A stretch of 64,000 nucleotides of DNA, taken from the NCBI GenBank assembly GCA_963713085.1, contig CAVQKQ010000011.1, positions 1 through 64,000 of the forward strand. Direction: 5' to 3'. The notes under the pieces are model-generated. The model did not search any database, had not been told where the DNA came from, and saw nothing but the letters and a program-made list of their open reading frames with translations. The translations under genes were made by a program, and so were the position numbers. Shown piece after piece: positions 8,181 through 16,931 of this stretch; the first letter of the stretch is position 1; every line of letters starts with the position of its first letter. This DNA comes from PFJX01 sp963713085. GTDB lineage: Bacteria; Pseudomonadota; Gammaproteobacteria; Burkholderiales; Thiobacillaceae.

Positions 8181-8972
8181 CTATTCTTCGACCGCCAGGC
8201 CGGCCGTGCTGTTGAAGCCTGAGTCGACGTAGGTGATCTCGCCCGTGATGCCGCTGGCCAAGTCTGACAAAAGGAAGGCAGCGGTATTGCCCACTTCCTC
8301 TATGGTGACGTTGCGGCGCAATGGGGAGTGCTTCTCGCCCCAGGCCAGCAGCTTGCTGAAATCGGCGATGCCGGAAGCGGCCAGGGTCTTGATCGGGCCG
8401 GCGGACAGGCCGTTCACCCGGATACCTCTCGGGCCCAGGCTGGCGGCCAGGTAATAGACGCTGGATTCCAGGCTGGCCTTGGCCAGGCCCATGACGTTGT
8501 AATGGGGGACGGAACGTACCGCGCCCAGATAGGTCATGGTCAGCATGGCGCCATTGCGGCCCGCCATCATGGGCAAGCCGGCTTTGGCCAGGGCGGTGAA
8601 GGAGTAGCTGGAGATATCGTGGGCGATGCGGAAATTCTCCCGATTTACGTTATCGATGTAGCCGCCGTCCAGGGCCTCCTTGGGCACATAGGCGATGGAA
8701 TGGACCAGACCGTCCAGGCCTTCCCAGCGCTTGCCGAGTTCGCCGAACAAGTCGCTGATCTCCTGGTCGCTGGAGACGTCGCAGGGAAACAGCAGAGGGG
8801 CGTCCCCCATGTCCTTGGCCAGGCCCATGACCCGGTCCCTTATTTTCTCGCCCTGATAGGTGAAGGCCAGTTCCGCGCCCTCCCGGTGACAGCACTTGGC
8901 CACGCCGTAGGCGATGGAACGGTTGCTGATCATTCCGGTGATCAGAATCTTCTTCCCGGCGAGAAAGCCCAT
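8181..8972 (-). CDS. fabI: Enoyl-[acyl-carrier-protein] reductase (NADH) FabI
   Basis: A 263-residue short-chain dehydrogenase family enzyme that carries out the last reduction step of fatty-acid elongation. It begins MGFLAGKKILITGMISNRSI, the FabI nucleotide-binding start with the Ser-containing insertion, followed by GEKIRDRV and DVSSD. The active site Tyr and Lys lie in YNVMGLAKASLE, with the upstream Tyr in TYLGAVRSVP. The Met at 8972 matches the family start; longer in-frame starts up to 9059 would add an unrelated 29 residues. The gene is convergent with ppiD and divergent from the ParA-like gene. Triclosan-type sensitivity would be expected of a FabI but is not visible from sequence. 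Confidence 0.96.
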   Translation of the reverse strand: MGFLAGKKILITGMISNRSIAYGVAKCCHREGAELAFTYQGEKIRDRVMGLAKDMGDAPLLFPCDVSSDQEISDLFGELGKRWEGLDGLVHSIAYVPKEALDGGYIDNVNRENFRIAHDISSYSFTALAKAGLPMMAGRNGAMLTMTYLGAVRSVPHYNVMGLAKASLESSVYYLAASLGPRGIRVNGLSAGPIKTLAASGIADFSKLLAWGEKHSPLRRNVTIEEVGNTAAFLLSDLASGITGEITYVDSGFNSTAGLAVEE

Positions 8973-9073
8973 GGCGCGAATCCCTGTATTTGAAATAGGG
9001 GAAATTATACCTGTGTGGCTGCGGGGGACGGATGGCGGCGCTACCATCTCGTCTTGCAATCGAGGAGCGAAAG

Positions 9074-9727
9074 ATGGGCGCGAAGATCATCGCCGTGGTC
9101 AATCAGAAGGGCGGAGCCGGCAAGACGACCCTGGCCATGCTACTGGCGGGTAGCCTGGGCGATCGGGGCAAGCGGGTCCTGGTGGCCGATGCCGACCCCC
9201 AGAACACCTCGCGCCACTGGGCCGGCATGGGCGAGCATTTTCCGGCCGAGGTAGAAGATTTCTCGGGCGAGGAGGGCAAGCTGCACAAGGCCCTGCGCAA
9301 GCGCGCCGAGGCCTATGACTACATCGTCATCGACAGCCCGCCGGCAGCCGCGGCGCCGGTCACCGAAAGCGCCCTGCGCGTCGCCCACCTGGCCCTGGTG
9401 CCCGTCATCCCCTCGCCCCTGGACCTGTGGGCCTCGCTGCGCATCCGCGAGGCCATCCCTGCCGCCCGGCACAAGAACCCGGACTTGGACGCCCGTCTGG
9501 TGGTGAACCAGATGCAGCCCAACACCCTGCTGGCCCGCGAGGTCCTCGGCATGCTGCCGGAATTCGGCATCACCCTGTTGGCTGCCAGCCTCAAGAGCCG
9601 AACTGCCTACCGGCAATGCGCGGCCCTGGGCACCAGCATCGCCGCGCTGGGCTCCCGCGCCGCACTGGCGGTCCTGGAGGTGGACGCCATGCGCCGGGAG
9701 GTGGAACGGCTGCTGCGGGGGCGCTGA
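9074..9727 (+). CDS. ParA/MinD-like ATPase
   Basis: A 217-residue Walker-type ATPase. The deviant Walker A KGGAGKTT lies near residue 11, the Walker A' region includes VADADPQNTS, and the Walker B-like YIVIDSPPA lies near residue 84. Its size fits small orphan ParA proteins such as ParF or ParC-like proteins rather than chromosomal Soj. No ParB or parS gene is adjacent, so its cargo is unknown. The Met at 9074 has GGAGCG upstream. The gene ends 2 nt before the phosphatase gene, so the two are probably co-transcribed. Confidence 0.88.
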   Translation: MGAKIIAVVNQKGGAGKTTLAMLLAGSLGDRGKRVLVADADPQNTSRHWAGMGEHFPAEVEDFSGEEGKLHKALRKRAEAYDYIVIDSPPAAAAPVTESALRVAHLALVPVIPSPLDLWASLRIREAIPAARHKNPDLDARLVVNQMQPNTLLAREVLGMLPEFGITLLAASLKSRTAYRQCAALGTSIAALGSRAALAVLEVDAMRREVERLLRGR

Positions 9728-9729
9728 CC

Positions 9730-10347
9730 ATGGCGGATGGCCACACCCTGGTGGATTTCCTGCGCCACGGCGAACCTGTCGGGGGACGAAAATATCGCGG
9801 ACAGACCGACGACCCGCTTTCGGAGAAAGGTTGGGAGGAGATGCGGCGGGCTGTGGATCGGGTCCGGCCCTGGCAGGCCATCGTTAGTTCACCCCTGGCG
9901 CGCTGTCGTGATTTCGCCCAGGCCCTCGCCCTGGAAACCGGCCTGTCCCTGAGCCTCGAACCGCGTTTCAAGGAAGTGGCGTTCGGCGCATGGGAAGGCA
10001 AGACACCTGCCGAACTCAAGGCCGGCGATGGGGACGTGATATTCAATTTCAAATGCGATCCGGTGGGGAATCGGCCCGACGGCGCCGAGCCGCTAAAGCG
10101 GTTTTATGCCCGCGTCGCCGCGGGTTACGACGATCTGCTGGCCAGCCATGCCGGCCGCCACATCCTGGTGGTGGCCCATGCCGGGGTGATCCGCATGGTC
10201 ATGTGCCGGGTATTGGGCACGCCGCCCGAACATGCCTACCGCATCCAGGTGGGATCGGCCGCCATGACCAGGGTTCGGGTGGAGGAAAGGCGCGGGCGCC
10301 GATTGGAACAACTGCTCTGGCTCGAGGCGGGTCAAGGGTCGGAGTGA
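9730..10347 (+). CDS. Histidine phosphatase family protein (alpha-ribazole phosphatase-like)
   Basis: A 205-residue member of the phosphoglycerate-mutase-like histidine phosphatase superfamily. FLRHGEP near residue 13 holds the phospho-accepting His, SSPLARCRDFA the second conserved Arg, FGAWEGK the acid region, and VVAHAGVIR the second catalytic His. This pattern is close to CobC, which removes the phosphate from alpha-ribazole phosphate in cobalamin assembly. No cobalamin genes are adjacent except the adenosyltransferase domain at 11640, so the CobC assignment is only likely. Confidence 0.85.
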   Translation: MADGHTLVDFLRHGEPVGGRKYRGQTDDPLSEKGWEEMRRAVDRVRPWQAIVSSPLARCRDFAQALALETGLSLSLEPRFKEVAFGAWEGKTPAELKAGDGDVIFNFKCDPVGNRPDGAEPLKRFYARVAAGYDDLLASHAGRHILVVAHAGVIRMVMCRVLGTPPEHAYRIQVGSAAMTRVRVEERRGRRLEQLLWLEAGQGSE

Positions 10348-10391
10348 CCGGCCGCGCAACCTCCACGGTCATGCCGTTGCAACCCGGCGCC

Positions 10392-10721
10392 TCACTTGGT
10401 GGGTAGGGTCGCGGCAAAATCCCTGCCCATCTCCAGCCATGCCAGCAGTTGCCCGGGTATTTCCAGGGTGTCGGGCGATACCAGCACCCATCCGGTCATG
10501 GCGCGTCCGGTCACATCGAAGGGCCCGACCCCGGACCTGGACAAGGCCGATTCGTAGTTGGCCGGGCCGCAGCGGACGACCAGCTTGTCCCGCCAGATGC
10601 CGAAGGCCATGTTGCCGTTCATCAGGTAGCCCAGGCCGCCGAACATCTTCTTCAGGGACAGCCCCGGCCAGTTTACCGATAACAGTTCGATGCGGGTTTC
10701 AAGATCGCGGTCGTAAGCCAT
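10392..10721 (-). CDS. TfoX/Sxy N-terminal domain protein
   Basis: A 109-residue protein consisting only of the TfoX N-terminal domain: KKMFGGLGYLMNGNMAFG near residue 24 and a GRAMTGWVLV stretch. Full-length TfoX/Sxy controls competence genes; single-domain versions are widespread and their role is not established. It is convergent with the phosphatase gene. Confidence 0.82.
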   Translation of the reverse strand: MAYDRDLETRIELLSVNWPGLSLKKMFGGLGYLMNGNMAFGIWRDKLVVRCGPANYESALSRSGVGPFDVTGRAMTGWVLVSPDTLEIPGQLLAWLEMGRDFAATLPTK

Positions 10722-10764
10722 GTCGGCCAGGCGGGTGGAGGCGCTTGCTTCTCCGCCCGCGATA

Positions 10765-11538
10765 TCACCGCGGGGCGGCGTAGCCGGGCCACGGCACCGG
10801 GAACATCATGGGGTAGCCGGCGGGGGCGGCCATTTGGGGGACCGCGGCCATGCCGGCATAGGCGGGGGCCATGACGGCGCCCATGGTGGGGCCGTAGCTT
10901 TGCGGGCTCGCCATCGCGCCCATCCAGCTTCCATACCAGTTGGGATTCATCGGCGCCGTGGCCATGCTCGCGGCGCGCGGGTCCGCCACCACCGTGGCCC
11001 AGCGCTGGTACTGATTGGGGTTCAGGGCGTTCATCACCACGGCCAGCAACTTGGGATCCAGAGGCGTCATCATCCAGCGCATCAGTTTGCCCGGGTCGGT
11101 CATGACATAGCTGAGGGCGTTGACGAACTGGGGGTCCAACAAGGCCTGGGTCCAGGCGTTGACCACGGCGGGGTCCATGTAGCGTGTGTAGTTGGCGTAG
11201 GCGCCCGGATCCATCAGGGTGGACATGGACTGCATGTAGAGGTTGGGATCCTGTATATCCTTGAGGGCCTCCATGAGGAAGCCCGGCTCGGACACGGCGG
11301 CCAGGGCGGCGACGAACTTCTTGGGATCCGCCAGCATCTCGCCGTTCTTGGTGAAGTCCGACAGGTAGCGGATCCACTCCTCGGTGGTCTTGGGTATGTC
11401 CGCCGAAGCGCTTGCCGCTGCCGGGGCGGCGGCGGGGGTGGAGGTCGGGCCGGCATCGGGGCTGGCCGAATCAGCCGCCCAGCCGGCCGAAGCCAGGGCC
11501 GAGAGACTCAGGGCGAGGAAAAGTCGTGTGGGATGCAT
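10765..11538 (-). CDS. Exported repeat protein of unknown function
   Basis: A 257-residue protein with a clear signal peptide (cleavage probably after AGWA) and an Ala/Pro/Ser-rich linker. The body contains about seven degenerate 19-20-residue repeats, each with an amphipathic helix followed by a DP or NP turn: SEPGFLMEA, QDPNLYMQSM, MDPGAYANYT, LDPQFVNAL, TDPGKLMRWM, LDPKLLAVV, LNPNQYQRW. The tail is rich in Met, Pro, Gly and Tyr. I do not recognise a characterised family. The repeats suggest a helical solenoid or lipid/surface contact layer. It is transcribed away from the SulP gene's 3' end with a hairpin at 11570-11592 between them. Confidence 0.7.
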   Translation of the reverse strand: MHPTRLFLALSLSALASAGWAADSASPDAGPTSTPAAAPAAASASADIPKTTEEWIRYLSDFTKNGEMLADPKKFVAALAAVSEPGFLMEALKDIQDPNLYMQSMSTLMDPGAYANYTRYMDPAVVNAWTQALLDPQFVNALSYVMTDPGKLMRWMMTPLDPKLLAVVMNALNPNQYQRWATVVADPRAASMATAPMNPNWYGSWMGAMASPQSYGPTMGAVMAPAYAGMAAVPQMAAPAGYPMMFPVPWPGYAAPR

Positions 11539-11569
11539 GGGAATCTCCTCTTATCCATGATGGAATTGT

Positions 11570-11592
11570 CCGGACCAGACGATCAGGTCCGG
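11570..11592. repeat. Inverted repeat between the repeat protein and SulP genes
   Basis: CCGGACC and GGTCCGG separated by 9 nt. No T run follows, so it could be a weak terminator for the SulP gene or an operator for the downstream gene. Confidence 0.4.
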
Positions 11593-11639
11593 CCATTCTG
11601 CCGCAAACTACAAGGCGATGTTCGAAATTACGCCGGTGT

Positions 11640-14054
11640 TCATTTTCCCGGGCCGCGCCAGGCGGGTTCCGGATGGCCTGCCGTTCTGTTGGCTTGGCGG
11701 GACAGCACGAACAGCAGGTCGGAAAGACGATTGAGGTATTGGCCCAGCTTGGGCGAGAGCAGCTCCGTCTCCGCCAACCGGGTCAGATGCCGTTCCGCCC
11801 GGCGGCAGACCGTACGGCAGATATGGGCCTCCGCCGCCGCCCGGGTGCCGCCCGGAAGGATGAACTCCTTCAGGGGCGGCAGGCTGGCGTTCAGCCGGGT
11901 CACGGCCTGCTCCAGGCGCAGCACATGATCCTGGGTGATCTGGGTCTGGGCCGGCCAGGCCAGTTCCGCCCCCAGGTTGAACAAGTCGTGCTGGATGTCG
12001 GAAAGCAGGGTCCTGACATCGGTGCTCAGGGATTCGGTGAGCAACACCCCGATCTGGCTGTTGAGCTCATCCACCTGGCCGATGGCCTCGATGCGCGGGT
12101 CGTGCTTGGGCACCCGGCTGCCGTCTGCCAGGCCGGTGGTGCCGTCGTCGCCGGTGCGGGTGACGATCTCGGTCAGACGCTTGAAGCCCGTGCTTTCCGC
12201 CTCGCTTGCCACGTCATCCGAGGCGCGCGCCGCGCCATTGGGCAGGTAGGCGCGGCATTCCCGGAAGATGCGGGTGCGGCAGACGCGGCATTGTTCCGGG
12301 TCTAGCCGGCCATAGATGGCGGCGATCGCCTCCGGCTTGTGGGCGAAGATGTTGTGCTCGCCGATTTCGGCCTGGTAGCCGCCCTGGCGCAGCATGCGGC
12401 AGGTGGCGTCGCGCACGCCGCACAGGTACAGGCCGCCGCCCAGCCGCCGGCGCCGCTGGGCCTCCCGGGCCAACAGTTCGGCTCCGGCCAGGTCGATGGT
12501 GTTGATGCCCTTCGAGAACAGCAGCAGGTGCTTCTGGCTGGGAACGTTTTCGTCCACGGCGGCGAAGGCGTGCTGGATGTGGTCCACGGCGCCGAAGAAG
12601 ATGGAACCCTCGATCCGCATCATCATGAGCTGGGGACAGGTGGGCTCGGCGCCGGTCTCGACGATGAACTTGCGGCGCGGATCGTCCTGTTCGTCCGGGC
12701 TCGGTACCACCGCCCGGATGGCCGGTTTGGAACTGCGCGAGAGATAGAAGACCAGGGAGGTGGCGATGCCGAAAAAGATGCCCTTTTCCAGGTCGATGAT
12801 GGTGCCGAGGAAGCTCACTCCCAGCACCACAGCCTCCTCCCGGTGGGCCTTGAGGATGGCGCCGATATGATGGAAGTCGATCAGGGTCCAGGCCACCAGG
12901 AACAGCACGGCGGCCATGGAAGGGATGGGCAGGTAGGCGGCCAGGGGCGCCACCAGGAACAGGATCAGCAGCAGGAAACCGGCCGAGAACATGGACGCCA
13001 GGGGGGTACGGGCGCCGGCCTCGTAGTTGACGCCGCTGCGGTTGAAGGAGCCGCTGGAGGCATAGGCCGAGAAGAAGCTGCCGACCAGGTTGGACAGGCC
13101 CTGGCCGATGAACTCCTGGTTGCCGTTGATGTGTTGCTCCGACCGGGTGGCGATGGCCCGGGAGATGGAAACCGCCTCGGTCAGGGCCAGCAGCGTGACC
13201 GCCAGGGCCGAGAAGAAGGTGTTCTTCAGGGCCGTGAGGGAGAAGTCCGGCAGCGAGAAGGCGGGCAGGCTGGCCGCCAGGGCGCCCACGGTGCGGATGC
13301 CGGTGGCCTCCTGGCCGTAGTTGTGGTTGAGGATGGCGGCGGCGATGCCGCCCACCACCATGGCCACGATCATGTAGGGGATCCTGGGCAGGAAGCGGCG
13401 CGCCAGCAGGCCGGCGATCAGGGAGATCACGGCCACGGCGGTGACGTAGGGGTTGATGTGGCCGATCTGGACCAGCAGCTGGCGCATCACCTCGTAGACC
13501 GGCGAGCCCCGGGCGATGTCCAGGCCGAAGAAGTTCTTCACCTGGCTGGCGGCGATAAGCAGGGCCGCGCCGGCGGTGAAGCCGATCACCACAGTGTGGG
13601 AGATGAAGTTGACCAGGGCCCCCATCTTGGCCAGGCCCATGATCAGCTGGAACAGGCCGGTCAGGAAAGTCAGGGTCAGCACCATGCCGATGTACGCGGG
13701 CGAGCCCGGGTCGGCATAGGGCGAGACCGAGGCGAACACCACGATGGAGATGGCCGTGGTGGGCCCCGACACCAGGTGCCAGCTGGAGCCGAACAATGCG
13801 GCGATGATGGCCGGCACCATGGCTGCGTAGAGGCCGTATTCCGGCGGCAGGCCGGCGATGGTGGCGAACGCCACGGCCTGGGGGAGGACGATCAGGGCGC
13901 CGGTGAAGCCGGCGATGCCGTCGGCCCGCAGGCTGGCCTTGTCGACCCGGTCCCGCCATTTCAGGAAGGGCAGGAACTGATAGAGCCAGAGGTTGCAGGC
14001 CAGGAGGTTGGATGCCCACTCGGCACCCGACCGGTCGCGTTTCAGGAATGACAT
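11640..14054 (-). CDS. SulP-family anion transporter fused to PduO-type cob(I)alamin adenosyltransferase
   Basis: An uninterrupted 804-residue frame. Residues ~25-420 are a SulP transporter with ten or more membrane segments (GIAGFTGALIVLPQAVAFA, VSGPTTAISI, ASSGSFNRSGVN). Residues ~460-590 contain a STAS domain (LLFSKGINTIDLAGAELLA) and then a Cys cluster CRVCRTRIFREC. From about residue 622 a complete PduO-type adenosyltransferase follows: TRTGDDGTTGL for ATP binding, RIEAIGQVDELN, FILPGG, CRTVCRRAER and YLNRLSDLLFVLSRQ. That enzyme normally makes adenosylcobalamin as a stand-alone ~185-residue protein. There is no Met or ribosome site at the junction (about 12191). The start at 14054 overlaps the DUF1841 gene by 13 nt. 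Substrate of the transporter is unknown. Confidence 0.9.
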   Translation of the reverse strand: MSFLKRDRSGAEWASNLLACNLWLYQFLPFLKWRDRVDKASLRADGIAGFTGALIVLPQAVAFATIAGLPPEYGLYAAMVPAIIAALFGSSWHLVSGPTTAISIVVFASVSPYADPGSPAYIGMVLTLTFLTGLFQLIMGLAKMGALVNFISHTVVIGFTAGAALLIAASQVKNFFGLDIARGSPVYEVMRQLLVQIGHINPYVTAVAVISLIAGLLARRFLPRIPYMIVAMVVGGIAAAILNHNYGQEATGIRTVGALAASLPAFSLPDFSLTALKNTFFSALAVTLLALTEAVSISRAIATRSEQHINGNQEFIGQGLSNLVGSFFSAYASSGSFNRSGVNYEAGARTPLASMFSAGFLLLILFLVAPLAAYLPIPSMAAVLFLVAWTLIDFHHIGAILKAHREEAVVLGVSFLGTIIDLEKGIFFGIATSLVFYLSRSSKPAIRAVVPSPDEQDDPRRKFIVETGAEPTCPQLMMMRIEGSIFFGAVDHIQHAFAAVDENVPSQKHLLLFSKGINTIDLAGAELLAREAQRRRRLGGGLYLCGVRDATCRMLRQGGYQAEIGEHNIFAHKPEAIAAIYGRLDPEQCRVCRTRIFRECRAYLPNGAARASDDVASEAESTGFKRLTEIVTRTGDDGTTGLADGSRVPKHDPRIEAIGQVDELNSQIGVLLTESLSTDVRTLLSDIQHDLFNLGAELAWPAQTQITQDHVLRLEQAVTRLNASLPPLKEFILPGGTRAAAEAHICRTVCRRAERHLTRLAETELLSPKLGQYLNRLSDLLFVLSRQANRTAGHPEPAWRGPGK

Positions 14055-14473
14055 TTGTTCTCGATGCAAGCCAGGTAGGCGGCGCCGTCGGGGGGGCGAT
14101 TGTAGCGTTGCGCCTGCCAGATCATCTCGCCCAGGCAATCCATCACCTCATGTTGCGCGGCATGCTCGTCGCCCAGGCGCAGGCACAGCGCCCGATAGGC
14201 GGCCTGGATGCCGGCGGGCTGGTCGATGGAAAGCTGCTCGCTGATGGACAGGTGCATGGACAGATGCAGGAAGGGGTTGGTCTCCCCCATCTCCGGCGGC
14301 CATTCCCGCTCCTGGTAGCGTTCCGGCTGTTCCAGCATGGCGTGGTATTCCGGATGCCGGCCGATGTGTTCCAGCGCCAGGGCCTCCAGGTCGGTAAGGG
14401 GAAGCCGTTGCCGGAACTTGGCCCAGGCCTCGAAGAAGAACTGGCGCACCTGGTCGCGGCTGGGGTTGAACAA
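14042..14473 (-). CDS. DUF1841 family protein
   Basis: A 143-residue soluble protein beginning MFNPSRDQVRQFFFEAW with the DUF1841 core HPEYHAMLEQ and GETNPFLHLSMHLSI, and a His-rich C-terminal region (GDEHAAQHEVMDCLGEMIW). Function is not known. Members are common in beta- and gammaproteobacteria and often lie near nth or rnf genes, as here. It overlaps the SulP gene by 13 nt and lies 5 nt after the FIST gene, so these genes are probably one transcript. Confidence 0.88.
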   Translation of the reverse strand: MFNPSRDQVRQFFFEAWAKFRQRLPLTDLEALALEHIGRHPEYHAMLEQPERYQEREWPPEMGETNPFLHLSMHLSISEQLSIDQPAGIQAAYRALCLRLGDEHAAQHEVMDCLGEMIWQAQRYNRPPDGAAYLACIENKCHS

Positions 14474-14478
14474 GGGGC

Positions 14479-15567
14479 TCAGTCCTCGTCCGCGTAGGCC
14501 AGGGCCAGAACCACGCTGTATTGCAGCAGCCGGTTGGCGCTGTCCATGTGGGCGATCTCGCCGTTGCCGTAGAAGCCGATGAACGGCATGTCCGGAAACT
14601 GGCGCGCCAGGGCCTGAATGTCCCGGTCCTGGCCGCCGTAGAAATAGGGGCCCCGGCCCAGGCAGGGGAACATGAGGCCGAAGCTGGGGGGGCGCAGGGT
14701 GTTGTCGGAGAGGCGCCGGATCATGGCCTTCATGTCGTGCTCCGCCGCCTGAGGCTGGCGCATGGCCCAGAACAGGTCCAGTTCCGGCGTCAGTTCGGCG
14801 GCCACGGTGACGGTCTTGCCGGCCGCGTCGGTGGCCACCACCGGAAGGAGATGGAAGCGGCCTTCCTCCACGGCGTTCTCCCGGTCCCCGTAGGTGATCC
14901 CGGCCATCAGCAGGTGGGTCGGTATCCGTTCCGGAGCCCGGACGCCCAGGGGCAGTTCCCTGACCAGGCTGGCCAGGGCGGTCTGATCGCCGACCATGGC
15001 GATGTCGTGGCCGCTGACCCCCCGGATCGCCGCCGGCCTGGAGATGGGACGGATACCCTGGGAAACCCCGATGCGCAGCTGGGCGCCGGACAATTCCAAC
15101 TCGCAGCGCCCGTTGGCCTGAACCCGCCCGCCGCTCCAGACCGAGAACGGCCCCTGGCCGGTGGCGTCGCCCGACACCCCGCCGAAGCGTGGGCCGGCCC
15201 GGGTCAGCCAGTGCATGTCCAGGGCGTTGGGGGCGGTGTAGGTCAGGGTCTGCGCAGTGCCGTCCTGGGCATTGCGCAGGTTGATGCCTTCCCCCAGCAC
15301 CAGGGCGGCGGCGGCGGGGGCATCCAGCACCCAGTCCTCCTCGGTGAACACCCCCGCCGCGGTGCAGCCCACCACCTGCAGGCAGTTGGCCGCCCGAGCG
15401 GCGGCGGTGATGGCCGGCTGGGGATCCTTGGCGAAGTCGGCGTTGAGATACAACACCACGGCGCTGGCGATGGACAAACCGGCCAGGTCCATGGCGGCTT
15501 CCACCGCCTCCGCCGCCAGGGCGGGTTCGCTGCGGCGGCCCTGGGCCAGTCCGGTGGCGGCCCTCAT
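14479..15567 (-). CDS. FIST-domain sensory protein
   Basis: A 362-residue protein with an N-terminal FIST_N domain (VVLYLNADFAKDP, then VVGCTAAGVFTEE) and a C-terminal FIST_C domain (PPSFGLMFPCLGRGP, FIGFYGNGEIAH). FIST domains are thought to bind small ligands such as amino acids and usually feed signalling proteins; here no kinase or cyclase domain is attached. The Met at 15567 overlaps the nth stop by 4 nt (ATGA), which supports this start and translational coupling. Confidence 0.9.
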   Translation of the reverse strand: MRAATGLAQGRRSEPALAAEAVEAAMDLAGLSIASAVVLYLNADFAKDPQPAITAAARAANCLQVVGCTAAGVFTEEDWVLDAPAAAALVLGEGINLRNAQDGTAQTLTYTAPNALDMHWLTRAGPRFGGVSGDATGQGPFSVWSGGRVQANGRCELELSGAQLRIGVSQGIRPISRPAAIRGVSGHDIAMVGDQTALASLVRELPLGVRAPERIPTHLLMAGITYGDRENAVEEGRFHLLPVVATDAAGKTVTVAAELTPELDLFWAMRQPQAAEHDMKAMIRRLSDNTLRPPSFGLMFPCLGRGPYFYGGQDRDIQALARQFPDMPFIGFYGNGEIAHMDSANRLLQYSVVLALAYADED

Positions 15568-16196
15568 GGGGTCTTGTCCTTGAAATCGCACAGATCGCGG
15601 ATCACGCAGGGGCCGCAATCCGGCTTGCGCGCCTTGCAGACGTAGCGGCCATGAAGGATGAGCCAGTGGTGGGCATCCTGGCGGAATTCGGCGGGTACGT
15701 GGCGCATGAGTTTCCTTTCCACCTCCAGCACGGTCTTCCCCGGCGCCAGGCCGGTGCGGTTGGCGACCCGAAAGATGTGGGTATCCACCGCGATGGTGGG
15801 ATCGCCGAAGGCGGTGTTCAGCACCACGTTGGCGGTCTTGCGTCCCACCCCCGGCAGGGCCTCCAGCGCGGCCCGGTCATGGGGCACCTCGCCGCCGTGC
15901 TTGTCCAGCAGGATCTGGCAGGTGGCCAGCAGGTTCTTCGCCTTGGTCTGGAACAGGCCGATGCGGCGGATATGGGCCTTGAGGCCATCCTCTCCCAGGC
16001 TGAGCATCCGCTCCGGGGTGGCGGCGATGAGGAACAGCGTGGCGGTGGCCTGGTTGACGCTCTTGTCCGTGGCCTGGGCCGACAGGATGACGGCCACCAG
16101 CAGCTGGAACGGGGTGCGGTATGCCAGTTCGGTGGCGGGCTTGGGATTGTTGGCCTTGAGGCGCTCGAACATGGCGCGGCGGCGGGCGGCGTTCAT
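15564..16196 (-). CDS. nth: Endonuclease III, DNA glycosylase/AP lyase
   Basis: A 210-residue base-excision repair enzyme removing oxidised pyrimidines. The helix-hairpin-helix LPGVGRKTANVV holds the catalytic Lys, VDTHIFRVANR carries the catalytic Asp, and the C-terminal CKARKPDCGPCVIRDLC is the C-x6-C-x2-C-x5-C 4Fe-4S cluster. nth downstream of rnfE is a conserved arrangement in proteobacteria. Confidence 0.97.
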   Translation of the reverse strand: MNAARRRAMFERLKANNPKPATELAYRTPFQLLVAVILSAQATDKSVNQATATLFLIAATPERMLSLGEDGLKAHIRRIGLFQTKAKNLLATCQILLDKHGGEVPHDRAALEALPGVGRKTANVVLNTAFGDPTIAVDTHIFRVANRTGLAPGKTVLEVERKLMRHVPAEFRQDAHHWLILHGRYVCKARKPDCGPCVIRDLCDFKDKTP

Positions 16197-16292
16197 GGCC
16201 CAATGATAGAAGAAAAACGGCCCGCGACGCCCCTTGCCGGTGTGGGGAGACTTGGGCGGGAAAGCGCCTCGGGTGGGTCGGCAAGGAATCCG

Positions 16293-16931
16293 CTATGGCC
16301 GGTTCTGCAGCCAGTTGCGCGCGGCGATGAGCAGGCCCAGGCCGAGGAAGGCCCCGGGCGGCAGGATGGCCAGAAGGAAACCCTTGTAGTCCGGCACGAT
16401 GGGAATCACCCAGTGGGCCGCCATGGGGCCAAGGGCCAGGTCCACGCCGGAAAACAGGGTGCCCTTGCCGAAGATCTCCCGCATCGCGCCCAGGGTCACC
16501 AGCACGGCGGTGAGGCCCAGGCCCATCATCAGGCCATCCAGTACCGAGTGATAGGTGGAGCGCTTGGATGCGAACGCCTCCACCCGGGCCAGCACGATGC
16601 AGTTGGTGGTGATGAGGGGGATGAACACCCCCAGGACCAGGTACAGGGGGTGCACCCAGGCGTTCATGGCCAGCTGCACCACGGTGACCAGGGCGGCGAT
16701 GATCAGCACGAACACGGGAATGCGCACCTCGTGGGGGATGTAGTTGCGCACCAGGGCCACTGAGACGTTGGAGAGACTCATCACCAGGGTGGTGGCCAGG
16801 CCCAGGGACAGGCTGTTCACCACGGTATTGCTGATGGCCAGCAAGGGGCACAGGCCCAGCAGCTGGACGATGCCCGGGTTCTGCTTCCAGAGCCCGTTGA
16901 CGATGATTTCGCGGGTTTCGGCGGAGATCAC
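16293..16931 (-). CDS. rnfE: Rnf electron transport complex subunit E
   Basis: A 212-residue integral membrane subunit with six hydrophobic segments. NPGIVQLLGLCPLLA at the start and ITTNCIVLARVEAFA are conserved in RnfE/RsxE/NqrD. It pairs with RnfA to hold the membrane 2Fe-2S site with Cys in both half-sites. It overlaps rnfG by 4 nt and is the last rnf gene. About 96 nt separate it from nth. Confidence 0.96.
   Translation of the reverse strand: MISAETREIIVNGLWKQNPGIVQLLGLCPLLAISNTVVNSLSLGLATTLVMSLSNVSVALVRNYIPHEVRIPVFVLIIAALVTVVQLAMNAWVHPLYLVLGVFIPLITTNCIVLARVEAFASKRSTYHSVLDGLMMGLGLTAVLVTLGAMREIFGKGTLFSGVDLALGPMAAHWVIPIVPDYKGFLLAILPPGAFLGLGLLIAARNWLQNRP

Noticed and set aside
12339..14051. 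570-codon plus-strand open frame
   Set aside because: Antisense to the SulP-adenosyltransferase gene, extreme Gly/Asp/His/Gln composition typical of a shadow in high-GC DNA.
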